Positions 15,746-24,322 of a DNA stretch of 64,000 nucleotides are shown piece after piece. A program made the translations under genes and the position numbers. Positions within the stretch are counted from its first letter, which is position 1; each line of letters opens with the position of its first letter. The stretch comes from JBBQXK01 sp052387255 (lineage in GTDB: Bacteria; Pseudomonadota; Alphaproteobacteria; Rhodobacterales; Rhodobacteraceae), in assembly GCA_052387255.1 (NCBI GenBank), contig JBQTJI010000018.1:5533-69532 (forward strand), given 5' to 3'. A model generated the notes under the pieces. It searched no databases. It was not told where the DNA came from and saw nothing but the letters and a program-made list of their open reading frames with translations.

Positions 15746-17332
15746 ATGACGGCCCTGCGCGATGCTGCGATGACATCGAAGGCCTGGCCTTTCGAAGAGG
15801 CCAGGGCCATCCTGGCGCGCTATGCCAAGGCCCCGCCCGAAAAGGGCCATGTGCTGTTCGAGACGGGCTATGGCCCCTCGGGCCTGCCCCATATCGGCAC
15901 CTTCGGCGAGGTCGCGCGGACCACGATGATCCGCCGGGCGTTCGAGGTGATCAGCGACATCCCGACCCGGCTGATCTGCTTTTCCGATGACGTGGACGGC
16001 ATGCGCAAGGTGCCCGAGAATGTGCCGCAGCAGGACATGCTGCGGAACCACATGCAGAAACCGCTGACCAGCGTGCCCGACCCCTACGGCGAGCACGACA
16101 GCTTCGGCCACCACAACAACGCCATGCTGCGGCGGTTCCTCGATACCTTCGGGTTCGAGTACGAGTTCATCAGTGCCACCGAGTTCTACCGCTCGGGCGC
16201 CTTCGACCCCACCCTGCGGCTGGCGGCGGAGCGCTATGACGCGATCATGAAGATCATGCTGGCGTCCCTGCGCGACGAACGCCAGGCGACCTATTCCTGC
16301 TTCCTGCCGATCCACCCCGAGACGGGACGGGTGCTGTACGTGCCGATCAAGCATGTCGATGCGCGCGAGGCGACGGTGACCTTCGATGACGAGACGGGCC
16401 GCGAGTGGACGGTTCCGGTGACGGGGGGGCACTGCAAGCTGCAGTGGAAGCCCGACTTCGGCGCGCGGTGGGCAGCGCTGGACGTCGATTTCGAGATGTA
16501 CGGCAAGGACCATTCGACCAACACCCCGATCTATGACGGCATCTGCGAGGTTCTGGGGGGCCGCAAGCCCGAACACATGACGTATGAGCTGTTCCTGGAC
16601 GAGGCGGGGCAGAAGATTTCCAAATCCAAGGGCAACGGCCTGACCATCGACGAATGGCTGACCTATGCCGCGACCGAAAGCCTGTCGTACTTCATGTACC
16701 AGAAGCCCAAGACCGCCAAGCGCATGCATTTCGACGTGATCCCCCGCGCGGTGGACGAGTATCACCAGCAACTGCGCGCCTATCCGATGCAGGATGTGAC
16801 GGCGCAGGTGAACAACCCGGTCTGGCACATCCATGGCGGCGCGCCACCCGCCAGCGGCATGGAAGTGTCGTTCGGGATGCTCCTGAACCTCGCCTCGGTG
16901 GCCGGAACGGCGGGGCGCGAGGGGCTGTGGGGGTTCATCCGCCGCTATGCGCCCGATGTCACGCCCGAGACGCACCCCGACCTCGACGCGGCGGCGGGGT
17001 TTGCGCTGCGCTATTTCAACGACCGCATCCTGCCCTCGCGCGTGTTCCGCCTGCCCGACGACCGCGAGCGGGCGGCGATGCTGGACCTGCGCGCGCGGCT
17101 GGCGGCCTGGGACGGGCCGGCCCTGGACGAGGCGTTGCAGTCGATGGTCTTCGCCGTCGGCAAGGACCACGCGTTCGACCCCCTGCGCGACTGGTTCAAG
17201 GCGCTGTACGAGGTGCTTCTGGGGGCGTCGGACGGCCCCCGCTTCGGCGGCTTCGTGGCGCTTTATGGCCTGGCCGAGACGGTGGCGCTGATCGACCGGG
17301 GCCTGGCGGGCGACCTGGCGGCGGCCGGCTGA
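15746..17332 (+). CDS. lysS: Class I lysyl-tRNA synthetase
   Basis: 528 residues. Class I (archaeal-type) LysRS, the form used by most alphaproteobacteria instead of the class II enzyme. Rossmann signature HIGT at residues 49-52 in GPSGLPHIGTFGE and the KMSKS-type loop KISKSKG at 290-296 are seen. The C-terminal helical cage follows. ATG 15746 has GGGGGAA upstream; ATG 15770 is an alternative. Followed by a weak hairpin (GCCCG/CGGGC, about 17352-17368). Confidence 0.97.
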   Translation: MTALRDAAMTSKAWPFEEARAILARYAKAPPEKGHVLFETGYGPSGLPHIGTFGEVARTTMIRRAFEVISDIPTRLICFSDDVDGMRKVPENVPQQDMLRNHMQKPLTSVPDPYGEHDSFGHHNNAMLRRFLDTFGFEYEFISATEFYRSGAFDPTLRLAAERYDAIMKIMLASLRDERQATYSCFLPIHPETGRVLYVPIKHVDAREATVTFDDETGREWTVPVTGGHCKLQWKPDFGARWAALDVDFEMYGKDHSTNTPIYDGICEVLGGRKPEHMTYELFLDEAGQKISKSKGNGLTIDEWLTYAATESLSYFMYQKPKTAKRMHFDVIPRAVDEYHQQLRAYPMQDVTAQVNNPVWHIHGGAPPASGMEVSFGMLLNLASVAGTAGREGLWGFIRRYAPDVTPETHPDLDAAAGFALRYFNDRILPSRVFRLPDDRERAAMLDLRARLAAWDGPALDEALQSMVFAVGKDHAFDPLRDWFKALYEVLLGASDGPRFGGFVALYGLAETVALIDRGLAGDLAAAG

Positions 17333-17439
17333 CGCCTGCCCTGCGCTTTCGCGCCCGCCGGACGGGCATCTGCCTGTTCCCGCGCCTTGTGATCCCGGCT
17401 TTTGTCTTGACCCGCCCGTTTCCGCATGGTGCCTTCGGT

Positions 17440-17455
17440 TTGACCAATCGGTCAG
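17440..17455. promoter_or_regulatory. RutR-like operator upstream of pyrimidine-degradation genes
   Basis: TTGACCAATCGGTCAG at 17440-17455, with a perfect core TGACC-AATC-GGTCA at 17441-17454. The known RutR consensus TTGACCAnnTGGTCAA differs at two positions of the right half. It lies 47 bp upstream of the beta-ureidopropionase ATG, in a promoter position. RutR is a TetR-family uracil/thymine sensor, so the placement fits the downstream genes. No rutR gene is in the window. Confidence 0.7.
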
Positions 17456-17502
17456 GATCGGAATCGTGTCCGGTCCCGTGACCGCACGACAGGGGGACGG
17501 CG

Positions 17503-18753
17503 ATGGCAGCCACGGGTGCTAATCTGCGGATCAATCCGGGCCGCCTGTGGGACAGCCTGATGGCGATGGCCGAGATCGGCCCCGGCATCGCGGGCGGCAA
17601 CAACCGCCAGACCCTGACCGATGCCGACAGCGCAGGGCGGCACCTCTTCGCCCGCTGGTGCGCCGAGGCGGGGATGTCGATGGCCGTCGACACCATGGGC
17701 ACCATGTTCGCGGCGCGCGCCGGGACCGACCCCGATGCGCTGCCGGTCTACATGGGCAGTCACCTCGACACCCAGCCGACGGGGGGCCGGTATGACGGCG
17801 TGCTGGGGGTTCTGGGCGCGCTCGAGGTGGTGCGGACGCTGAACGACATGGGCGTGAAGACGCGCCATCCCATCGTCGTGACCAACTGGACCAACGAGGA
17901 AGGCGCACGGTTCGCCCCGGCCATGCTGGCGTCCGGGGTCTTCGCGGGGGTGCATACGGAAGACTACGCCAAAAGCCGCCGCGACCCGGATGGTCTGGTC
18001 TTCGGCGAGGAACTGGCGCGGATCGGCTGGGTCGGGGATGAGGTTGTCGGCGCGCGCCGGATGCACGCGATGCTGGAACTGCACATCGAGCAGGGCCCGA
18101 TCCTGGAGGCCGAGGGCAAGACCATCGGCGTGGTGACGCATGGCCAGGGCCTGTGGTGGCTGGAGATCACGCTGACCGGCCGCGACGCGCATACGGGGTC
18201 TACGCCGATGTCGATGCGGGTGAACGCGGGATTGGGGGCCGCGAGGATCACCGAACGGGTCCACCAGATCGCCATGGCGCATCAGCCGAATGCGGTGGGG
18301 GCGGTGGGGCAGTTGTTCCACTTTCCGAACTCGCGCAACGTGATCGCGGGCAAGGTGGTGTTCACCGTGGACATCCGCTCGCCCGAGCAGGCCAAGCTGG
18401 ACGCCATGCGCGCCGAGGTGGAACGGGCGGCCCATGCGGTGGCCCGTGAACTGGGGCTGGGGTGTTCGATCGAGGCGGTAGGGCATTTCGATCCGGTGAC
18501 CTTCGATCCGGGCCTGGTGAAGGTGGTGCGGGGGGCCGCCGAGAAGCTGGGGTACTCCCACATGGACATCGTCAGCGGTGCCGGCCACGACGCCTGCTGG
18601 ATCAACCGCGTCGCTCCCACGGTGATGGTGATGTGCCCCTGCGTGGGGGGCCTGTCGCACAACGAGGCGGAGGAGATTTCGGTGGAGTGGGCGGCGGCGG
18701 GGACGGACGTGCTGCTGCACAGCGTGCTTGAGGTGGCGGGGGTGGTGGGGTGA
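17503..18753 (+). CDS. Beta-ureidopropionase / N-carbamoyl amino acid hydrolase
   Basis: 416 residues, peptidase M20-type dinuclear zinc hydrolase (HyuC/AllC family). Metal and dimer motifs seen: GSHLDTQPTGGRYDG (about 86-100), TNEEGARF (about 130-137), LELHIEQGP (about 191-199), GRDAHTGSTP, and SGAGHDA near 361. In this context (dihydropyrimidinase downstream and RutR-like site upstream) it should cleave N-carbamoyl-beta-alanine, the last step of reductive pyrimidine breakdown. Stop overlaps the next GTG by four bases. Confidence 0.92.
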   Translation: MAATGANLRINPGRLWDSLMAMAEIGPGIAGGNNRQTLTDADSAGRHLFARWCAEAGMSMAVDTMGTMFAARAGTDPDALPVYMGSHLDTQPTGGRYDGVLGVLGALEVVRTLNDMGVKTRHPIVVTNWTNEEGARFAPAMLASGVFAGVHTEDYAKSRRDPDGLVFGEELARIGWVGDEVVGARRMHAMLELHIEQGPILEAEGKTIGVVTHGQGLWWLEITLTGRDAHTGSTPMSMRVNAGLGAARITERVHQIAMAHQPNAVGAVGQLFHFPNSRNVIAGKVVFTVDIRSPEQAKLDAMRAEVERAAHAVARELGLGCSIEAVGHFDPVTFDPGLVKVVRGAAEKLGYSHMDIVSGAGHDACWINRVAPTVMVMCPCVGGLSHNEAEEISVEWAAAGTDVLLHSVLEVAGVVG

Positions 18754-19085
18754 CCAAACTAGTGTTTCATATTCAAGGTTCGGCACCCGAGCCATACACC
18801 GTGGTCATAGAAAAAGTTGGAGATCGCCTGACAGCACTTTGCGATTGTCAAGCTGGTGCAATGGGGCAAGCTTGCAAGCATCGGTTTTCATTGTTTGAAG
18901 GCAGTTCAAAGAACGTCATTGGAGGTGATATCTCGAAGGTGTCTGAAGTCCCCGCAATGGTCGCTGGGACGGAAGTTTCTGAAGCAATTGCTCTGCTGCG
19001 CTTTGCGGAAAAAGAAGAAGAAGCTGCCAAGAAACGAGTTCAAGCAGCCAAGAAGGCGATCAGTAGAATTATGCAGGGCAACTAG
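18750..19085 (+). CDS. Small SWIM-like zinc protein, low G+C, inside the pyrimidine operon
   Basis: 111 residues. CDCQAGAMGQACKH (about 31-44) is a CxC...CxH arrangement as in SWIM zinc fingers. The C-terminal third is Lys/Glu-rich and helical (EKEEEAAKKRVQAAKKA). The gene is strikingly AT-rich for this chromosome: 18841-18900 has only 29 G/C of 60. GTG overlaps the upstream stop (GTGA) and the following dihydropyrimidinase starts 13 bp after its stop with its own GGGAGAT site. It looks like an inserted foreign gene that has kept coupling. Function unknown; SWIM domains bind DNA or protein. Confidence 0.75.
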   Translation: MTKLVFHIQGSAPEPYTVVIEKVGDRLTALCDCQAGAMGQACKHRFSLFEGSSKNVIGGDISKVSEVPAMVAGTEVSEAIALLRFAEKEEEAAKKRVQAAKKAISRIMQGN

Positions 19086-19097
19086 GGAGATAGGTCG

Positions 19098-20552
19098 ATG
19101 CAAACAACAACCATAAAGAACGGCACCATCGTCACCGCCGACCTCACGTATACCGCCGACGTGCAGGTCGAGAACGGCACCATCACCGCCATCGGCCCGA
19201 ACCTGCACGGCGGCACCGAACTGGATGCCACCGGCTGCTACGTCATGCCCGGCGGGATCGACCCGCATACGCACCTCGAGATGCCGTTCATGGGCACCTA
19301 CAGCGCCGATGATTTCGAGAGCGGGACGCGGGCGGCCTTGAGTGGCGGCACCACGATGGTGGTGGACTTCATCCTGCCGGGGCAGGGGCAGGGGCTGATG
19401 GATGCGGCCCAGATGTGGCACAACAAGTCGGGCCGCGCCTCCTGCGACTACAGCTATCACATGGCGATCACCTGGTGGGGTGAAAAGGTCTGGCAGGACA
19501 TGGCGTTGTCGGTGAAGGCGGGGATCACCTCCTTCAAGCACTTCATGGCCTACAAGGGTGCCCTGATGGTGAACGACGACGAGATGTATGCGTCGTTCCG
19601 CCGGGTGGGCGATCTGGGCGGGCTGGCGCTGGTCCATGCCGAGAACGGCGACGTGGTGGCGGAACTGACGGCGCAGCTGCTGGCCGAGGGGAACACCGGG
19701 CCCGAGGCGCATGCCTACAGCCGCCCGCCGCAGGTGGAGGGCGAGGCCACCAACCGCGCGATCATGATTGCCGACATGGCGGGGGTGCCGCTGTATGTGG
19801 TGCATACCAGTTGCGAGGATGCGCACGAGGCGATCCGGCGGGCGCGTCAGGCGGGCAAGCGCGTCTGGGGCGAACCCCTGATCCAGCACCTGACGCTGGA
19901 CGACAGCGAGTACCGCCACCCCGACTGGGACCACGCCGCGCGGCGCGTGATGTCGCCGCCGTTCCGCGACAAGCGGCATCAGGACAGCCTGTGGGCGGGG
20001 TTGCAGTCCGGCAGCCTGTCGGTGGTGGCGACCGACCATTGCGCCTTTACCACCGCGCAGAAGCGGTTCGGCGTGGGGGATTTTTCCAGAATTCCCAATG
20101 GCACGGGGGGGTTGGAGGATCGCATGCCGATGCTGTGGACGCATGGGGTGGCGACGGGACGGCTGACGATGAACGAATTCGTCGCGGTGACTTCGACCAA
20201 CATCGCGAAGATTCTGAACTGCTATCCCAAGAAGGGCGCGGTGCTGGTGGGGGCGGATGCGGATCTGGTGGTCTGGGACCCGGCGACGGAGAAGGTGATC
20301 ACGGCGGGGTCGCAGCAATCGGCCATCGATTACAACGTGTTCGAGGGGCAGAAGGTGAAGGGCCTGCCGCGGTTCACCCTGACGCGCGGCAAGGTGGCCA
20401 TCCACGACGGCGAGGTGCGCACCGAAGAGGGCCACGGGCAATTCGTGGGCCGAGAGGCACGGCCTGCGGTGAACCGGGCGCTGTCGGCGTGGAAGGAATT
20501 GACCGCGCCGAGGCCGGTGGCGCGGACGGGGGTTCCGGCGACGGGAGTGTGA
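19098..20552 (+). CDS. hydA: Dihydropyrimidinase (D-hydantoinase)
   Basis: 484 residues, amidohydrolase (cyclic amidase) fold. Metal site GGIDPHTHLE (H57, H59), carboxylated Lys147 in SFKHFMAYKG, further His in LVHAENG and VVHTSCEDAH, and Asp in ATDHCAF are all present. It opens 5,6-dihydrouracil/dihydrothymine to N-carbamoyl-beta-amino acids, the substrate of the upstream ureidopropionase. The stop shares one base with the HNH gene start. Dihydropyrimidine dehydrogenase genes are not in the window. Confidence 0.96.
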   Translation: MQTTTIKNGTIVTADLTYTADVQVENGTITAIGPNLHGGTELDATGCYVMPGGIDPHTHLEMPFMGTYSADDFESGTRAALSGGTTMVVDFILPGQGQGLMDAAQMWHNKSGRASCDYSYHMAITWWGEKVWQDMALSVKAGITSFKHFMAYKGALMVNDDEMYASFRRVGDLGGLALVHAENGDVVAELTAQLLAEGNTGPEAHAYSRPPQVEGEATNRAIMIADMAGVPLYVVHTSCEDAHEAIRRARQAGKRVWGEPLIQHLTLDDSEYRHPDWDHAARRVMSPPFRDKRHQDSLWAGLQSGSLSVVATDHCAFTTAQKRFGVGDFSRIPNGTGGLEDRMPMLWTHGVATGRLTMNEFVAVTSTNIAKILNCYPKKGAVLVGADADLVVWDPATEKVITAGSQQSAIDYNVFEGQKVKGLPRFTLTRGKVAIHDGEVRTEEGHGQFVGREARPAVNRALSAWKELTAPRPVARTGVPATGV

Positions 20553-21244
20553 TGATGTTAGACCCATCTGCAATTGATGCTCATTCTGCGGAGTACTTGG
20601 CACCACGCCAGTGTCTGCGAAAGCCGATCGCAGATTTGTACGAAGCAGCAGCGAAACTTGACTTGGGGGTCGGCGCACATCTCTGCGGAGACCGCCTTCG
20701 AGCGGCGGCAAGTTTTCGCTCTGCCGATATGCAAACCGTGCGGGACTACGTCGAATCTATGTGGGGAAAGCGGTCATTGTGGCCCGAACAACCCCATTAC
20801 CTGCGTTTCAGGAAAGTGTCCGGCCTTCCTTCCCGTACACCCGACGCGCGAGGCTCGACGATTGCGCCTGCAGTGAAGCGCGCGGTTGTGGCTCGAGACG
20901 GATTCTTGTGCCGCTATTGCGCTCTGCCTGTCATTCCGGCGACCGTCAGGACAACCCTTTCAAGTGAATACCCCGCTGAAGTTCAGTGGGGTCGCACAAA
21001 TGTGAGCCAGCATCCGGCCTTTCAAGCGCTCTGGCTGCAATTCGATCACGTGGTCCCGCTGACGAGAGGTGGTGCCAACGACGCTGACAATATCGTTGCG
21101 AGTTGTGGGCCGTGCAATTTCATGAAGTGGGACTATCACCTCGAAGAGTTGGGCATTCTTGATCCCCGCAGTCGCTCACCTGTCTCTTCATGCTGGGACG
21201 GCCTGACCCGACTTATGGGCGGACCCGAAAATTGCGCGCTTTGA
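20552..21244 (+). CDS. HNH endonuclease, low G+C, coupled to dihydropyrimidinase
   Basis: 230 residues. The C-terminal half carries a complete zinc-HNH: CRYC (about 114-117), FDHVVPLTRGG with the catalytic His, ADNIVASCGPCN with the second Cys pair and the catalytic Asn. The N-terminal 100 residues are unrecognised. Start ATG 20552 overlaps the dihydropyrimidinase stop (TGATG). G+C is visibly lower than in the genes either side. Stand-alone HNH proteins include homing-type and defence nucleases; nothing here suggests a role in pyrimidine metabolism. Confidence 0.85.
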   Translation: MMLDPSAIDAHSAEYLAPRQCLRKPIADLYEAAAKLDLGVGAHLCGDRLRAAASFRSADMQTVRDYVESMWGKRSLWPEQPHYLRFRKVSGLPSRTPDARGSTIAPAVKRAVVARDGFLCRYCALPVIPATVRTTLSSEYPAEVQWGRTNVSQHPAFQALWLQFDHVVPLTRGGANDADNIVASCGPCNFMKWDYHLEELGILDPRSRSPVSSCWDGLTRLMGGPENCAL

Positions 21245-21306
21245 CGTCAGTTATCAAGGCACGAACGCATATCGTGGCATGGGCCAAGGTGAAACCTGGG
21301 GTCATT

Positions 21307-21702
21307 CTACCCCACCAACCCCTCCAGTTCCGGCAGCAGCGTCACGCTTTCCTGTTCGTTCGGGTCGGTGCGGGCGATGACGGCGGTGGCGGGGTCGGGG
21401 CCGGGGTTCAGGGGCAGGTGCGGCATGTCGGCGGGGATGTAGAGCATCTCGCCCGCAGAGATTTCCATGCGGTTTTCCAGGGACTTGCCCCAGTACATCA
21501 CGGTCGTGCCCGACAGCACGTAGATCGCGGTTTCATGCGTGTCGTGCTTGTGCGCCTTGGCGCGGCCGCCGGGGGGAATCGTCAGCAGCATCATGCAGAT
21601 GGCGTTCGACCCCACCGATTGCCGCGACACGCCTTCGAGGTAGGCAAAGCCTTGTTTTCCGGCGTATTCTTCGCTCGGCGACAGTTTCTGGCATTGGGTC
21701 AT
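21307..21702 (-). CDS. Cupin domain protein
   Basis: 131 residues, single beta-barrel. Metal-binding motif 1 is HKHDTHETAIYVLSG (His and Glu ligands, about 51-65); motif 2 is PADMPHLPLN (about 93-102). Single-domain cupins isomerise or oxidise small metabolites or act as sensors. It sits on the opposite strand between the HNH gene and the ABC transporter, possibly separating an original single operon. Substrate unknown. Confidence 0.85.
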   Translation of the reverse strand: MTQCQKLSPSEEYAGKQGFAYLEGVSRQSVGSNAICMMLLTIPPGGRAKAHKHDTHETAIYVLSGTTVMYWGKSLENRMEISAGEMLYIPADMPHLPLNPGPDPATAVIARTDPNEQESVTLLPELEGLVG

Positions 21703-21758
21703 GGCGGGGCCTTTCGCGGGGTGCTAGGACGGCATCGTAGCGCGAATTCGGGGCGGGG

Positions 21759-22553
21759 ATGAAGGATACTGCGGCACGGCCGGTGATCGAGGCGCGGGGG
21801 CTGGACCTGGTGTTCCAGACCGGGGACGGGCCGGTGCACGCCCTGAGGGACATCAACCTGACCGTGGGCGCGGGCGAGTTCGTCAGCTTCATCGGGCCAA
21901 GCGGTTGCGGAAAAACGACTTTCCTGCGGTGCGTGGCGGCGTTGGAGCATCCGACGGGGGGCACGCTGACGGTCAACGGGATGACGCCGGACGAGGCCCG
22001 CCAAAGCCGTGCCTATGGCTATGTGTTCCAGGCGGCGGCGCTGTATCCGTGGCGGACGATTGCGGGGAATGTGCGGCTACCGCTTGAAATCATGGGGTTT
22101 TCGGCAAGCGAGCAGGCCGAAAGAGTTGACAGGGTGTTGAGCCTGGTCGAGCTTTCGGGGTTCGGGAACAAGTTTCCCTGGCAGTTGTCGGGGGGGATGC
22201 AGCAGCGGGCGTCGATTGCACGGGCTTTGGCGTTCGACGCGGACATCCTGCTGATGGACGAACCGTTCGGCGCGCTGGACGAGATCGTGCGCGACCGGCT
22301 GAACGAGGAGTTGCTGAAACTCTGGGCGCGGACCGGGAAAACCATTGGTTTTGTGACACATTCCATCCCCGAGGCGGTGTTTCTGTCAACCAAGATCGTG
22401 GTCATGTCGCCCCGTCCGGGGCGGATCACCGACATCATCGACAGCCCGCTGCCACGCGAACGCCCGCTGGACATCCGCGACAGCCGGGAGTTCATCGCGA
22501 TTGCGCAGCGGGTGCGCGCGGGGTTGCGGGCGGGGCATGGCGATGAGGTCTAG
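21759..22553 (+). CDS. ABC transporter ATP-binding protein (NrtD/SsuB/TauB family)
   Basis: 264 residues. Walker A GPSGCGKTT (about 47-55), signature LSGGMQQR (about 143-150), Walker B ILLMDEPFGALDE (about 165-177), switch His in VTHSIPEA. This subfamily energises importers with NMT1/THI5-like binding proteins. Two permeases and such a binding protein follow at 23465-26250. Context implies uptake of pyrimidines or a related heterocycle. Confidence 0.93.
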   Translation: MKDTAARPVIEARGLDLVFQTGDGPVHALRDINLTVGAGEFVSFIGPSGCGKTTFLRCVAALEHPTGGTLTVNGMTPDEARQSRAYGYVFQAAALYPWRTIAGNVRLPLEIMGFSASEQAERVDRVLSLVELSGFGNKFPWQLSGGMQQRASIARALAFDADILLMDEPFGALDEIVRDRLNEELLKLWARTGKTIGFVTHSIPEAVFLSTKIVVMSPRPGRITDIIDSPLPRERPLDIRDSREFIAIAQRVRAGLRAGHGDEV

Positions 22554-22557
22554 GGCC

Positions 22558-22601
22558 ATGCACAGGCGATGCACATCGCATGCACGGCCCGTGCATACGG
22601 G
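22558..22601. repeat. Four RTGCAYR iterons with exact 11-bp period
   Basis: ATGCAC at 22558, 22569 and 22580 and GTGCAT at 22591 repeat with an exact 11-bp period. They fill the 57-bp gap between the ATPase gene and a small membrane-protein gene. GTGCAT is the reverse complement of ATGCAC, so the last unit is an inverted copy. Helical phasing suggests protein binding; could alternatively affect mRNA structure in the operon. Confidence 0.55.
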
Positions 22602-22610
22602 CGGTGCGGC

Positions 22611-22946
22611 ATGACCGGGGCGCTGATCCTGTGGCTGGCGGCGGCGATGGCGGTGTTCGTGACGGCCAACACGGTGCTGCGGACCTACAGCGCCAGCGGG
22701 CAGGTCTGGGTTCTGGTCGGCGCGCTGTGCCTGTTCACCATCGGCAACCTGATGATGGTGCGGCTGATGCGCGAGGGGGGGCTGGCGGTGGCCATCGCGG
22801 TGTCGTCCATCGTGCAGCTGGTGCTGATCGGGGTGATCGCCTGGACGGTGTTCGGCGAGCGGCCGACGAATTTGCAGATGGCCGGGATGGCGCTGGGTGT
22901 GGTGGCGGTGGCGATGATCGCCTGGCCGCAGGGGGGACGCGGATGA
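22611..22946 (+). CDS. Four-helix EamA/SMR-like membrane protein
   Basis: 111 residues from ATG 22611, with four predicted helices in the pattern of small multidrug resistance or half-EamA proteins; the last part (IGVIAWTVFGERPTNLQMAGMALG) matches the EamA/SMR C-terminal signature. Works as a dimer if SMR-like. It is coupled to the next gene by ATGA overlap. Being inside the ABC operon it may export or balance the imported compound, but substrate is unknown. Confidence 0.8.
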   Translation: MTGALILWLAAAMAVFVTANTVLRTYSASGQVWVLVGALCLFTIGNLMMVRLMREGGLAVAIAVSSIVQLVLIGVIAWTVFGERPTNLQMAGMALGVVAVAMIAWPQGGRG

Positions 22947-23428
22947 AAGCTCTGGTTGCGGCACTGGTGATGGCAGCAGGGACGGCGGCGGCGGAGGGCA
23001 AGGATGATCAGCCCCGTCTTGGGGCGCATGTGGCGATCCCCGAAGTGCTGGCGCATTTCGATGCGCGGATGGATGTGGCGGTGCGGCTGGTGGTTGACCG
23101 GTCCGGCGAGCCTGCGGACGAGGTGAGGACGGCGGTTCCGTTGCGGTTCGAGGCCGACATCGTGCCGGAGCCGGGCGGCAAGGGCGGCGACGTGCAATTG
23201 ACCTGCCGGATTTTCATCGTTCGGGCCGACGGCCATCAGACGCCCGCGCGGGACGGGCCATGCTACCAGGGGCCGGTTGCGGCGGTGGAGATCGGCGAGC
23301 CGTTCAGGTTCCGTCCCGGGCGGGACGATCCGGCGGGATCGGCGGGGATTCTGCTGGTGGTGCGGGACGAGGGGACGAAGATGGAGCGCAGGGTGCTGGC
23401 CACCTATGGCTGGATGCCGGAGGAGTGA
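22943..23428 (+). CDS. Periplasmic protein of unknown function
   Basis: 161 residues. Signal peptide MKALVAALVMAAGTAAAEG (cleavage about 17). Mature part is predicted beta-rich, with two Cys (LTCRIF, GPCYQG) likely to form a disulfide. The family is not recognised. ATG overlaps the stop of the small membrane protein (ATGA), so these two form a coupled pair between ATPase and permease genes. Confidence 0.7.
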   Translation: MKALVAALVMAAGTAAAEGKDDQPRLGAHVAIPEVLAHFDARMDVAVRLVVDRSGEPADEVRTAVPLRFEADIVPEPGGKGGDVQLTCRIFIVRADGHQTPARDGPCYQGPVAAVEIGEPFRFRPGRDDPAGSAGILLVVRDEGTKMERRVLATYGWMPEE

Positions 23429-23464
23429 TGGGGGAACGGACGGCGGCGACGGGGGGTAGGGTGC

Positions 23465-24322
23465 GTGCTGCCTGTGCTGACCGTTCTGGGGATCCTCCTG
23501 GTCCTGTGGTACGCCGCCACAGTCTGGATGAACGCGCCCTTTGTGCGCGATCAGGCGGCGCGGGCGGGGACCGGCGTGACCTTTGCCGAACTGGTGCCGC
23601 AGACCATGGTGCAGCCGCGCCCCGTGCTGCCCGCGCCCCATCAGGTGGCGGCGGAGGTGTGGAAGGGGGTCACGGCGCAGGCGGTGACGTCGAAGCGCAG
23701 CCTTGTGTACCACGGGTTCGTCACGCTGGAATCGACGCTGTACGGCTTTGCCCTGGGCATCCTTCTGGGGGTCGGGTTGGCGGTGTCCATCGTCTATTTC
23801 CGGGTGATGGAGATGAGCGTCATGCCCTGGGCGATCATCAGCCAGACCATTCCCATCGTGGCGCTGGCCCCGATGATCGTGGTGCTGTCGAACGCCGTGG
23901 GGATCGAGGCGCGGGAGGTGCCGAAGGCGGTGATTTCGGCCTATCTGAGCTTTTTCCCGGTGCTGGTGGGGATGGTGACGGGGCTGCGCAGCCCCGATGC
24001 GATGCAGCTTGACCTGATGCGCACGTGGAATGCCGGGGGATCGCAGCAGTTCTGGAAGCTGCGGCTGCCCGCGTCGCTGCCGTTCCTGTTTGCCAGCCTC
24101 AAGGTCGCCATCGCGGCGGCGCTGGTCGGGGCCATCGTCGGCGAGTTGCCGACAGGGGCCATCGAGGGGCTGGGGGCAAGGATGCTGATCGGGTCGCAGT
24201 TCGGCGAGCCTTTGATCATGTGGGCGGCGCTGGTGGCGGCGGCGATGCTGGCCGGGGGGCTGATCGTGGTCGTGGGGGTGCTGGAGCGGGCGCTGCGGCG
24301 GCGGATGGGGGTCAGGGCATGA
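23465..24322 (+). CDS. ABC transporter permease 1 (BPD/NMT1-type system)
   Basis: 285 residues. GTG start at 23465 is the only good start after the preceding in-frame stop. One N-terminal helix, a periplasmic stretch, then five helices with the EAA-type loop RTWNAGGSQQFWKLRLPASLP contacting the ATPase. Longer N-terminus than the SsuC class. The stop overlaps the second permease (ATGA). Confidence 0.9.
   Translation: MLPVLTVLGILLVLWYAATVWMNAPFVRDQAARAGTGVTFAELVPQTMVQPRPVLPAPHQVAAEVWKGVTAQAVTSKRSLVYHGFVTLESTLYGFALGILLGVGLAVSIVYFRVMEMSVMPWAIISQTIPIVALAPMIVVLSNAVGIEAREVPKAVISAYLSFFPVLVGMVTGLRSPDAMQLDLMRTWNAGGSQQFWKLRLPASLPFLFASLKVAIAAALVGAIVGELPTGAIEGLGARMLIGSQFGEPLIMWAALVAAAMLAGGLIVVVGVLERALRRRMGVRA

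Noticed and set aside
17352..17368. GCCCG/CGGGC hairpin after lysS as a terminator
   Set aside because: Only five base pairs and no T run; too weak to list separately.
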